Part shown: positions 47,741 to 60,900 of the stretch, piece after piece
How the letters are laid out: each line of letters opens with the position of its first letter
Position numbering within the stretch: the first letter of the stretch is position 1
Assembly (NCBI GenBank): GCA_013400975.1
Contig: WBMZ01010256.1
Span: forward strand, 62,001 to 126,000
From: Atrichornis clamosus
Taxonomy: Eukaryota > Chordata > Aves > Passeriformes > Menuridae
Length of the DNA: 64,000 bases
Reading direction: 5' to 3'
Made by a program: the position numbers and the translations under genes
The notes under the pieces: model-generated
Databases searched by the model: none
What the model saw: the letters and a program-made list of their open reading frames with translations, nothing else
What the model was told of the DNA's origin: nothing

Positions 47741-50700
47741 TCATTCAGCATTTCTAACTCCCCCGTGCCTGAACTCCATACTCCATCAGACTCAATGACT
47801 CGCATTCCATCACACATGGGGGCAGGGAGAGCATCCCTGGCTGGAGACAAGATTCTGGTTTTTGTGGTATCGTAATTATAGTTGTATGACAGCTGTTTGA
47901 TAACCAGCATGGAGTTTTATGTTGGGAACTATCACGTTTGCCATTCTTTGTAACTCCTGTGGAAGGTCCTCAGCCTTTCTTTTCTGAACAGTTAGGAAAG
48001 TCCCAGCGCAGTTGGACTATTTTCCTGTGTGGAGTGCGAGCTCAGAAGGTGATGGCAGTGACAAAGTGGCCTTTCAAAAGAACAGTTATTTTAATCATCT
48101 GCTGTACAGCATAGTTCAGTCTGTTGGTATGGCTGGAAATGCTGATAGCAGAACCTCTGTCCATGTCGGGGTGCAGCTGTGTGGGCAGAGCTTTTTTTGC
48201 AGTCTCCTGACATCAGACTTCGTGACTCAGGCATTCAGATAATACTGTGAAGTGAATCTTCCCTGGCCAGCAGTGGTCAAAAGCTAATGTATGGTCATCT
48301 TATCTTTCATTCCATCTGTGAGGTAATTTAGCTCATTCGGTTCTGATACACTTGCTGCAGTCTGATGAATACCTTTTTCTGCATCAGATTCAGTACACCA
48401 ACTCCAAGAGGACTGGCTTTTTAGTGGTGGCTCTGTTCTAGCTTGAATCCCAGGGTACCAATTCATACTGTGTTTCTATTTCACATCTGCTGTGTACCCT
48501 GAATAGCAAGCAGTGCAATGCACAGTCAGTGTGTTCTTGTCCTTCATCCCCACGCCTGTCCTGCCATCCTCTCATGACACAGTCCCTCGTGTTACTGGTC
48601 ATAGCAAAGCCTAAAATATATTAATAAATAACAGCTCAATTTCTAGGTGATGATAAATAGCTGCACATTGGCACTCTGGGATATTTTGGAAGAATAGTTT
48701 GGGTCAACTTATAGAAAATAGCATCACCTGTGGCAGGTGTGATTCAGAAGCCATATGTGGCCTGCACTTAAAGACTGCAGTCACATTCACTAAGAACAGG
48801 CTTGGTTTAAGCTCTTGTGGTAGTAACGAGGAATTCACCCTGTGTGCCTTGGAAGTGCTCTGGGCTGATGGCATCCTGACTGTGAGAATGCCAGCATGTA
48901 AATACTGCCTTGCTTCACTTTTCAGTACCTTCACTGTGATTTTAGCCTTAAAATTAATCACTGGACATCTCTGAGAAATTGCTTGACTAAACCCCTTTTT
49001 TTTCCCATTGTTTCCCCTCACATTTGGCAGATGATTTTGCCTTCATAAATGCTTGAACAGTATCTGTTGATAATGTTCTCAAATATGTCACTAAATTCAA
49101 GTAGCAGCCACATGTATAGATTTGGTGCAGTGACAAACATTCATGCAGAGCTCATGGGAAGAGTGCCAGTATCTGTTGATGATGGTAAGATACTGTGATT
49201 TGATCAGATTATTTCCTTTTGACATCTTTTCCCATAAAGTATTCGATAGAAATTGTATTTGAAATATTCTAGTAATGTAAGCTGTTATGAGCCTGAATGA
49301 CTTCTTAAAGGATTTCTTTCTTTTTCCTTATCAAAAGAATGGCGTTTATAATTGAAAGAGTTTGACAGGGTGTGGGGAAAATACTCTGTAGTGTCAGACA
49401 AAGGAGTCAAAAGATTTTGTCCTGTGGAAAGTTAAGAAATACAAACTGCCTTTTAAATGAACTTCATTAAAATTTGCCTTTTGTTAAAAAGAAAAATGAA
49501 TAAAAAGATAACTTTCATAATAACAAAGCTGAGTTCTTCACTTAAAGTGGTGGTAAAACTTCCTGCCAGAGCTGATAATTTCAAACACTTCAACTTCTTT
49601 GTGATAGAATCTGAAAATTCTTATTGTGCTGAAGGGTCCAAGACATGATAAGAGAATTGCCTAAGGAAGTATTTAAGAGTGTTCAAGTGCATCACCAAAT
49701 GATAAAAATCAGTTAGCAAAATATATGAATAAATTACAGATTATTCTGTGGTCACCCAATAGTTTTACACAAAGGCACATTTATAGGCTTTGCTAGATAT
49801 TTTTAAAGCATTGTGGAATCTACTGTAAGTGTAAAGTTCAAGTACAGAGCCTTGTAACAAAAGATGTGTGAATTCTTATTGTGACTAAAAAAGTCAATTC
49901 AGGTTGGCTTTTCTTTTGGCATGCTTTTCCGTAGATATGCTTGGCATTGAGTTTTTTTGGAAGTGTCCTCAAAGTATTGGATGGCCAAATTTTAAATTGC
50001 TTGACTTCACTTGTTCATTGCTAGTAATTTCTGGGGCTGTTACTGAAATGGTGTTCTTTCCTTTCACATTGGAAAAGTAACCTATTTATAGTGTGCTTCA
50101 AGTAACAGCCTGGGAAACTTTGGGGAAGTTCATTTTAAAACTTCATGGAAATTGTGATGAAGGAGAATAAAAGCTAAAATTTTCATTTATGATGATGCAA
50201 TTGACAAGGGAACAATGAGAGGTTAGTGAGAGAGTGAGAATTCTTGCTTTTTTTTTCCCCATCCAGCTTATTTGGAAAAAATATTTTGTTTTTCTTGAGC
50301 CTCCGTAGCCAGAGTTGTTACCAGCACTTAGTGGAACTCTGTTGTGAGAGTCTGGCTGTGTGTGAGTCCATATGGACAGAGATACAGGTTATATGCTAAA
50401 AGTATAAATACTCTTCATGTTCTTGGTGGTTTTCACAAGCGTCTAGAAGTCTGTTAGGTTTTTGGGTAAGTTCTGCAACCAGCTTCCCTCAGGACAGGGC
50501 ACATCTTGCTCTCCTGGCAGTCTGATAGGTGAGGTCTCCTGCATGGAGCTGAATTTCCTGTTAGCCTCCTGGCACATCCCTATGGCATTTTGCGGTGGAG
50601 TTTGTGAATAAACTGATGATTTAATTTTTGTTTTCATATTAGTTTCCTTTCAAGCATAATCTGAGAGCAGTGGTAGATGCTCCAAAGCTTTCTCACAAAT

Positions 50701-53700
50701 ATTCTCGGTACCAACTCAAAGGACAATTTTCCTTTCATTAAATTTAACAGGGTTTGTCTGCGCTGCAGTGTGAACTCTCCAATAAGTGATTCAGAATCAT
50801 GATGAATGCTAAATAATATGGCAACGTGAATCATTGTTGTTTTCGTTTGGCAGTGAGGAAAATCTTGATGGAATTGCTAAGTGCTCTCAGTTCTCTCCAG
50901 ATAGCTCAGTGTCGGCTGCTGCATTGTTCCTTTGCTCCTTACTGACACGCTCCTTTGGCCCAGTGCCTGTCTAATCATTGTTTAATGTTTCAAAAGCTGC
51001 CACCTTCTATTTGAAGCAATCTTTTCAAGCAGTATAAATACCAGCAGTTTTGCATATAGTAGAAAATTGAAATAATTGGAAAAATAAAGTAAAAACAAAA
51101 AATGAGATGTTAACAGCATTAATATTTTATGAAGTTGAAAAAAATACCATATAGCTAATCCAATTATGGTGAGCTTTTAGGAAGCTTAAAGATATTTCTA
51201 TGGCTAAAGAGATGGTTTATCAGTCTTACAGACTATGAAATGGTTATTTCTTCTGACCTATTGCTCCTAATCTCAAGCTTTGCTCATGTACATGAAGTGG
51301 AAAGAGAACAACAAGGTCTTCTAAAATGAGAAACAAGTTGCAAGTCATTTGCCAACAAATAAACAAGTTGACAACTTCTCTGCCAGCAAATAAACAATGA
51401 TTTCTGTTTTTTATTACTGTGAATGACTGCAGTGTCAGTACTTGAAAAATGTATTTACATTCCCATGTCAAATAAGTGACTACGATTCCCTGCCTTGTAG
51501 TGTTATTATTACTGTATGGGCAACAAGTTTAAAATGTTTCCCTGTAGCCTGCTTCTTATATGAAATGTCTAGGATTACATTTTAGTGATATTTATGCCCT
51601 TGAAAGTTCTCTGTTGGTAGTTCATATGCTTTGACAATCAGTTTGGAACATACAAGTGAAATTGTGTAGCCCTGGTTCTGGTTTCATGTGTTCTGTCATC
51701 AGATATCTCTCAGTTTCCAAAGGAATATTTTTTCTTTTTATCAATTTCCCCCCCACACAAACAGATAAAGCCTGAGGAGCATCGAGGTAAAAGTTGTGTG
51801 ACTGTGTGTATGGTTTGTATCTCACAGGTATTCCTCAATTAGCTTTAATTTTTATTGATGTTATTTGTGCTGTACAGTGTTGTATAAAAGGGCAAGAACT
51901 CAGTGAGTTTGTGCCATGGAAACCCCTGGAATGCCTTGTGTCCAAGAGGTGACCTGCTAGACGCTGAAGGTTCCCATTCATCTGGGGATAAATCTGATGG
52001 CACCTCAGCTTATAGCATTAGTCCAATGTGAGAAAAACAACTTGAGGAAAGCTTTTTCACCAGAAAAATTCAGCTGTAGTATACTCAAGAAAAAAAAATG
52101 GTAGGCTGGGTAAAAGAAATGGAGATTTTATGATTGAGAAGCAAAGACTTTGTCTAGAATTCCCTTCTCCTGGAGATCCCAAAGACTATGTAAGGACAAG
52201 AGAAACAATCAAGGTTATTTTGCCTTTTTTTTTTCTGTCTAGATCTGCTCACTGCTAGAACTATCCGAAGTAAGCAGTGTCTGACTTTTGAAATTTTCAT
52301 TTAGTCTGTCTCTTTGCTTCAGCAATTATGTCTCCCAGCAGAGAAGAACATCACAAAATAATGAAGTTACAGGAAACCTCAATGGCTTGTTAAAAAGAAC
52401 ATCGTCACATGTGGACACAGAATGATCACATAGATCATAGGAAGAGAAATGTCGGATGGAATAAGAGAATTTGTACTTCAGTTTTACCCTACAAGCCTGA
52501 AAGGATCAGTTGTTATACAGTGACATAGAAGTACTTTACAGGTTGCCTGATACTCAGTTGACCCTGAGCAGTATTTTATGTAACTCTAACTAAACTTTCA
52601 CGGATACACTCTTCTCCTGAAATCTGAAATATGAAATTTGAATCAGTAGCTCTAATACTGTATGTCCCGGTGGGAGCTCTGGGGAGAGTCTGATGGCAGG
52701 GAATGTTGGTAGTTCAAATCCTTGACAATACATGGAGCACGTGAATTGCTCTGTGTTTCTCCACATGGTCCTACAACAGCCTGGAATACTCTAAAAAGGT
52801 TCAGGCATCAGGGGCATGAGCACTTTTGCAGAAGACAGATCAGTAAATCCAGTTTAAAGCAGTCAAATCACCATTTTATCGCATTCTGTAGAATGGGATT
52901 TTCTGTTGGTTTTTCAGATGTGCATTCATAGTCCCTGAGGTGAAAATGGTACAATAATTTTAGTGTTCAAGCTTCCATCACAGACAGCTCTTGGTGTTGA
53001 TGTGCTGCCTTTCTCAAAATGACGCTGAGATGATCAGCATGATACCAAATCTAAAGAACAAGATTAGATACATGAAGACTCTCAATTGGAAATTATTTTT
53101 TAAAACAGAAGAGGAAAAAAGAGGTTATTCACCTACTTTAAAAGTTTTAGAGTTCGTTTTGCCTTTTTCTTTCTATAGCTTTTTTTAATCTTTTGCTTAT
53201 GTCACCACTCCTTCTTTACCAAATGTCTAAAGCTTTTAGGTTTTGTTTCTAATTTGAGGACCAATCTTGAAAGGGGCTGACTCTTAGGACTTCATTTTTC
53301 ATTAGCAGGTTGTGTTCTACTGTGTGATGTAGGTTCTTTCTCGTGACATAGAAAAATAGTATCCATAAAGTTGTGTCATTAGTCCAGAGAGTGTTATCAT
53401 AAAATGAAGGAAATCCAATCTGTCAGTGGTGTTAGGTCAGCTCACGTATCCCATCTCCTCAAATTAGAAATGATTCATCATTGAAAGAAAATGTTGTCTT
53501 CCTTAATGGATGTAGCTGGAACCTCTGTGATCCTGTCAGTTCTCACCAGAAGTTTCAGCTCCTTGGAGCACCCATCTGAGAGCCTGTGGAGTCTACCAGG
53601 AAGAGGAATGCAAAACTGGGCCTCAGTCACTTTCAGAGGGCTGTTATTCTGACTGCATGCTCTGCACAGCTTAGCCATGTCCAATATTTGTTCTTTTTAC

Positions 53701-56700
53701 CTCTATTTCAATAAGGCACAAAAATTAGGAAGTTGGGGGTCTTTTTAAATATCTAAAAAGAAAAACCTCAGGGAAGGTGAATTAATAAAATGGTCTGTTA
53801 AACCAACCATCATTTTATGGCTCTGAACTTGAAACACTGAGAGAGATGACTTAGATGCAGTAAAATGGAAAAAAAAGGGTCTGATTCAGCTTTCCTCATA
53901 ACAGAAAGTGCCCTAGAAAAATACTCCTGTTGCTTCAGAATATATCAAACTGAGTTTAATCAACTGTGGATTACTGCATAATAGCTCAATCAACTCCAGG
54001 TCAGGAAGAAAGTAGAGGAATGTTTTTAGTAGAACTGTAAAAGAAGATACATGTTCAATAGTTCATTTGATTTCTGGAGTTTGGATTATCAAAGTTATCA
54101 AAGTAACATGAAAAATAGCAGTGTGTGATTTATCTCTCTCAGGATCTTATGTACTGAAACTTGACTCTGATATAGGACAAAACATAATTCAAAAGTTGCA
54201 TGAATTTTTATGGTGTTGCACAGTGTTGTGTACACCCCATGATTTAGAGTTCATATAGAGTATTTCCTTGAAAAATGCAAAGTTCTCCAGATGGGATCTG
54301 CTACACTGCTACTCTGGCTGTCTTTTCTCATCCTAGTGGAGCAGTAATGGGGGTGATTCATTTAATCCAGAACAATGATCACTTATCTTTGGCCAGATAT
54401 AACCCGAGTTAACACATCTGTGTGCTGGAGATGGATTTTATTTCAATTAAGTTTCAGTCCACACTCAGAAACTTTGAATGGCATCAGGTTCCTTTGGTTA
54501 TCAGAACCAGGCTTTCTGCTGGCTTAACTTCCCCTACCTACCCATCTCCACTTGGACTAAGTGGATTTCTGATTCTGGTAATTTTTAGAGGTTCTTATCA
54601 GTGTGAAAACTGCATTTCTGTGTGTGCCATACATACCCATTACAGTAGAAATTCCTGTGATTTATATAACTGGCTGTGGCAGGGGAAGAGTGTTTTCTCT
54701 GCTTTTGTACTGTATTTTTAAAATTTGATACCACTTGCAGTTACCTGTGTAACCAGTTACTTGTTGAGTGGTTTCCTGACTGAAAAAGACCTACAAAATC
54801 ACCAGTAAGTATAAAATAAATATGTTCCTATTTTTAATGGGTTCTTTTAGAAATAGAAGGTCATTCTCTGTGAGTTCTGGATAATTTGCTTAAAGATACT
54901 GTTGAAATTGAGAAGTAAAGTGCCTGCATTATCCTATTACCAGCAGAACCCTTGTTGACTAAGCGTCAGCCCAAGGGCTCAGTAGCATCCCAGAAGGGGC
55001 TTGACTAGTGACAGCTGAGAAATACATGAACTACAGAGAATAAATAGCCAGTTCTGAAGGGAGTATTGAACAGACCTTAGGCCTGTCACTATATGTGCTG
55101 TACATTAATCCTGGGAGTACCTGCATAGCTGCCTATGTCTGCTATGGTTTTCCTTGGTTAAGGTGCTGTTTAGCAGTCAGACTCACAATGGATCCCATCC
55201 TCCTGGATGCCATTACATTCAATTAAATTATTTAAATCATATGGCACCACAGTGACAATGTCCTGAACAATGACTTCTGTCTCTTGGCTTCCATAAAAAG
55301 ACTGCTAGTTTATCACAGATTTGATATACACATTAAAAAAAAAATTAAAAATCCAGGGAACTATAAGTGCTGTGACAACTGTCTGGAGTATGTGTAAGAC
55401 AAGTAACAAAATCCTGTCATCTTATTCCTTTTAAAATAATTGAGAATAAGTGAAATAACCCAATGAGGGTTTTTATGAAAGGGAAATCAGTACAAATCAC
55501 AAAACGGTTGTAAACTTTTTGTCTGAGATGGTAGATCAGTTTCATTCTTAATCAGCTGATTTTAGTAGATTTTGGTTTTATTTGTTTTAAAGGGCTGTAA
55601 AATACCTTTCTCTGAATCAGTTATATCCTTGGTGGGATTTGATATATTTGATGTTTTCCTGGTTTAACTTTTAGGTCTAAAACAATTTTTCCCTTCTTTT
55701 ATTGAAATTCACAGTTTTATATCTAAAAACCTTCCTTGTGTTCTTCCTGCAATTTAGTATTTGGAGTGTTTTTCCTCAAACTAGTTCTTTTTTTTTTTTT
55801 TTTTCAAGTTGTGTTCAAGTGATTTGGCAGTGAGGAAATTTGGACAGTTTTTCTGTGTTCTGTAGGAAAGCTGGTTTTTAAATGTTACTGATGACTGTGT
55901 AGGGTTTAGAGCCAGCTATCTGTCTTGCCAAATTGCTAAAGCTATCATCCCCCCACAGGCTGCTGGTGTGACTGCTCAGTGTTGCTCGTGGGAGGATTCT
56001 CTTCCAGCTTGGCGATGGGAGATAGTGCTATCTCTCATTCCATTTCCCCCATCCGAGGGTGATCCTGAAATACCGACTCTAAAAGCAAAGTTGCTACAGT
56101 GAATTTTCCATCCGAAATATGTTAATATTTATGAATGTTTAAGGGGCTTGTTACTCTAGAGGAGCTCTTGGTCTTCAGATTTATGAGGAAAAATATTCTT
56201 GTCAGTGGAGAGTTGCAGAAAGACTTTTCGGTCTTTTATGCCAGTTTTTTTTGTTTTATGGCTCATGGCTCTTGTAAGTGGTTAGTCTGAAAGAAGTTAT
56301 TTTTATGGCTTCAAATACAAATATCTAGACTTAATCACCATTTTGGTTTGGGGTATTGTGCTTTTTAACTGTGCCAAACAAGAGACTTAGGTACACTGTT
56401 AATATATTTGTCTTTGCTGTGTGCTTCATTTGATCCACCCATAAAGAGCATGGGACAATATTTGCTGAGTAAACTTAAACGGAGATGAGACAGACTTCTG
56501 TCAGGATAAATTAGAACACAAGTCTCTCTGTTGGAGCAAAAAGAAGGACCAGATGATGCCTCAAAGTCAGTGATGCAGTCTTTGAGTAGTGTATTTGTCA
56601 AACTACTTTTGGTCCTCTAACAGGAGAGCACTCAGGTGAAGTTCATAAACACTCATTGATTAGTCAGTATATGGATTTTCAGGGCAGAGATTTCATATTC

Positions 56701-57837
56701 AAAGAAACCTGTTACAGTTTCTGACCTGCCATAAAATTATTTCAGAAGCTGTTCTTCCTTTTGAAGGGAAGGTGGAAGATTTGCAACCAGTAGTAGAAAG
56801 TTCTCTTTGTATTTGGTGGGTTTATTTTCATTCTACAGTAAATAATGTCTGACCTCAAAATTTTGTGAGGCTTAGACAAATATGGAAAAATTAGATCCTT
56901 TGAAAGCCGTTAACAGTCCTGTAAATGTTCCTGTGCCAACTGGCAGAACTAGAAATATCTTTAGTACCTCTCATGTTGTAATATTTAAAGTAGTTGGTAA
57001 CCATTGACTGTGTCCACCTGACGGAATTTTTTTGAGATGTGCTTGTAAACAGAGATCACTGTATATGAAAGAAAAACAATCAGGCTCTGCAATCCATTTG
57101 AATTATGTATGGAGAACACACATAAAAAGGCTCACAGCTTGTTCTTTGCATAACAGCCTCTGGTGCGTAAGATCACCATATTCCTTCTCATTAATGCTTT
57201 CTCATTTACCATCTGCAAACAAGTAATTGCAAAGCTCAATTTCTTTAGCAAACTGTTGCTGTTGGAAGGCTTGTGACACAGAACAGCTTCAGCTTGATTG
57301 GTATTTATTAACTGATGCATATAGCTTTAAAGTGGAAGTGTTTTCTAATTTTACTTAGTCACTGATATGCGGAGTTTCATGAACATTAGTGAAACAGACT
57401 CAGTCCCATTATTTCACTACTGGTGGGCCCACTTGTTCAGCTAAATGCTGTAGTGTTTGGCCTCTGCAGCTCTGTGAAAATCAGAAAACTGCCTCTCAAT
57501 GATCTAAGCAAGGGCTTAGGAGTCAAGTTTCAGACATGTGTTTCAAAAACCTTGACCTTACAGTGTCAGAAACCTGTGCTTAGTTTCTTGGCAGGGTTTT
57601 ATTTTATCTATGAAATTGAAAAAATATTATTAAAATCAGATTCTGTAACATTATGACTGGATGTTACAAGCTCAGAGAAGCATTCAAGGGCTGACTCACA
57701 CACAGTCCCATTCCTATATTGCTCTCAGACCATCTAATCAATGTTGTATTTTGTTCTATGCCTGCTTGTTTATTTTATCAGAAGATAGGAGTGCATCAAA
57801 AGAAATTGATGCATTCTCTCCAAGGCACACATGAAAT
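47741..57837 (+). other. GALNT18 intron 3, middle segment
   Basis: About 10 kb with no recognised gene, RNA or interspersed repeat. It contains the 17-T run. Open frames are all under about 105 codons. A 14-mer cagtatctgttgat occurs twice near 49060 and 49170, probably by chance. Confidence 0.7.
55788..55804. repeat. Poly(T) run, 17 bp
   Basis: An uninterrupted run of 17 T in intron 3. It is likely length-variable between individuals. No neighbouring repeat body is recognised. Confidence 0.85.
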
Positions 57838-57985
57838 CTATCACAGAGCCGTAGCATGGCTGAGGTGAGAAGTGACCCCTGAACACTTCCTAGTCCCACC
57901 CTCCTGCTCAAAACGGGGTTAGCAAGAGCAAGTTGCCCAAGACCATGTCCAGTTAGGTTTCAAAATCTCCAACATCAGTAATCTC
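57838..57985 (-). mobile_element. Diverged CR1 LINE fragment
   Basis: On the + strand, tcacagagcc near the tail is followed by ctagtcccaccctcctgctc, a broken caaaacggggttagcaagag, gcaagttgcccaagacc and gtgtccag-like atgtccagttaggttt, then caaaatctcc. This order matches the complement of the CR1 3' end. Several small insertions and substitutions suggest greater age than the other copies. Confidence 0.72.
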
Positions 57986-60900
57986 TTTGTTACACTAGTA
58001 AAAAAGGTTTAAGATGATTGGAAATTTAAGTCAGAAGTACAAAGTTAAAACATGAAAAATTTTTACTGCATTTTTGCATGTGAACATAATCACTTTTGAT
58101 TTATGAGCCTAGCTGAGCCTCACTGACTGTATTTAATTCAAATGCTGAATAGTTCTCACCAAAGCTGCTCTTGTCATCTTAATTCATAGAATTATTTCTG
58201 ATGGCCAGATGCTAAGGAGTTGTAAAAGTGCCTTCTCTTCAACAATTAAAAGGATAGAGCTTCAGAGCAATGTCTTACATAACTGAAAATCATGGTTAGT
58301 AAAACCCAGATTCAAAGAGCACGGTCAGTAGCATTTTTAGAGTCCCATATTGGTGTGCACAATTAAAATTGTACTGCACTTGCAAGAGAGCAGACCTGAG
58401 ATAACTGTGCGTGAACCAGCTCAGGTGGTTTAGTACCATACCCCAAGTAAATCAGCCAAGCTGCTCCCAGGCCTGGAGGAAGCACAGCTCCATGTGCTGG
58501 GAGCTCCTGTGGCGGTGTCCTGGGATCCTGTGGTGCCCTGTCCTCACAGGATGAGTCTTTACTTGCTGAGTGGCAAATCCCAGTCATGCATACTTGATAA
58601 CACTGTGCTAGTGGATATTTTAGGCTTTCAGACAGAGAGGTTTTAATGGTGGTGGGTCATGCAGTAGTGAAACACAAAGTGTCTATGAAGAGAAAGAAGT
58701 GATTGGATTCTAGTGAAGAGAATGACAGGATTTCAGTGAAGAGCCTTTAAGATGTGTGCTCTGGGCCTCCTGCTGATTTTGTTCATTACAGTGCAAATCA
58801 AACCAACAGGGTCAGCGAGTTACAAAATCAAAGTAGGAGATGGGTGGAGAAAAATAAGGCATTGTTTGATAAGCATAGATGTTACATGTGGATACAGCCA
58901 AGAGGAAAGGAGACATAGCTCATCTCACGTCTCATAAGTTTTACACACGTTGGATGCCAGATAGTTTCAGAAGGATTTGTGCGTGCTAGTGTGTATCAAA
59001 TATCGGGTACATTTCACATCATTGGGGAAGGATAGTCTTGATGAGAGCAAAAGGATGGGGGAGACCAGTTCGTTTGGGAATGGTCACATGGAAACAGTGG
59101 TGGCATGGTTTAGTATTGAAAGGCCATACATCCCTTTGCTTGAGTTTTGTCCAGGGATAACTTATACCATGGGCCCTAATGAATGTCTTTGGATTGACTC
59201 CCTCTCTTTCCTAAGATAGGACTGATACATTCTTTGTTTATCTACCTGGAGGGATTAAACAAGGCATGTACAAGAAGAACAAATCTTTATTAGGATTTGA
59301 TACAAAAAACCTTTTCTGAAGCACGATTGCTGCACAGCAATTTTAATTAGTTTTCACAAATGCTTCCAATTAACACACACAGTGTTTGCTTTTTAGCTGT
59401 CTGGAAGATTCACTCACATAGCAAATAAAAAGAGGAACTCTTGACATAAGCTTTCATGTGCAGCTTAGTACAAAGACTGAGAATAACTTCTTGCTAGGAG
59501 TTGGTAGTCTTTTTGCTTTCCAAAAAGCTATTTGCTTTTGTTGTAGGTTTGGGATTTTTGTTCTTCTGGATGATAATAGAAAGAAACAGAAAAAAGAAAA
59601 AACCCACCTGCCTTGTTTTTCAAAGAGATTTGGAAACCTACTGGCTCTCTGTGTTTTTAATCACCCTGATTTGTCTGTGGTAAAAAACAGGAACATTGAC
59701 TAGTCTCCAATTTGTAGTATTTAAACTGTGACCACTTTTTGTTTGCCTCTTCAGGCATTTTGTTTTCTTATGTTTATGGCATTTACTGGAGTTTCTTATT
59801 TTCCTGGTTTGAGTTCCCTAATTGGAATTGCAGCATGCAGTTCAGGTTCTTCACATTAGCTGTTCTTGTAGCTCATGTAGCAAACTCTGCCAGTGTCTTT
59901 GACAACAGCTTTGCAAGTAGCTCTTTTGAGGAATCTCTAAACCTCTTATGTGGAAATACTGTGCAGAATGCAAGTGGTCACATTTGATTTTTTGTTCACA
60001 TCAAACTTCTGTGTGCAAAATGCTGGATTATCCATGTGGTACTGCTATGATACCAAAAAGTTAGTGCTTAACATAATTTATTAAAATGACATTAATTAGT
60101 CTTGTTTCCATAAGCAGAATCTTGCATATGGAAATTCTTTGCTGTTTGTTTGGGCCACTTAACACTTTCAGCGAATGTAGGATGGCTGTGTTTGCCACAC
60201 AGAGTACAATTTACACACTTGTAATTTAGCATATCAGGGCAGAGTTAGAAAGTGGGGGTGATGTGAGAGCCTTGGAGGTGGGACAGTCACACGCCTTCTT
60301 GCTATTGTTCTATGGAATAAATGCTGCTCAGGACTTTTAATGTTTGGATATTAATTATAACTCTGAGTTTACTACCTTGGGGAGCAACCTCCTCCTGTGA
60401 CATAATAATAAGAATATAGCTGTGTAAGGTTTCCCTCTAAGGTTAACTAAGATGAATTCCATATAGGAAAATGAGATCATTACCCAGTCTGAAGTTGTCT
60501 TCAATGCAACATATTGCAATATGCAGACAAGGTAGAGATTTAATGCTCATAGATGGAGAGAATTTAATAACGGAATTTCATTACAAATTTAGGTGTTCAG
60601 GAAGCGTTCTTTTGAAGATGCTAAAAGGCTTAAATCTGAGAAGTCAGGCAGTAACTCTTCAGAAAAATGTGGATATACTGGAAATCAAATTGCAAATCAT
60701 TGCAAATAAAAACCCAGTCCAAGGAAATTAGCCTATATCTGTGCAAAGTCATTATTCTCAGTGAAAGGTCAAACAGAATACTGGAAGAATTGGATAGGAA
60801 TGATAGTTTCAAGCCTTTGAATCTCTATAATAAATGGAGTCTGGTAGGTTTGCAGTGCTACAGGCTACTGCATGGCTGGCTAAATGAGATACAGGTAGTA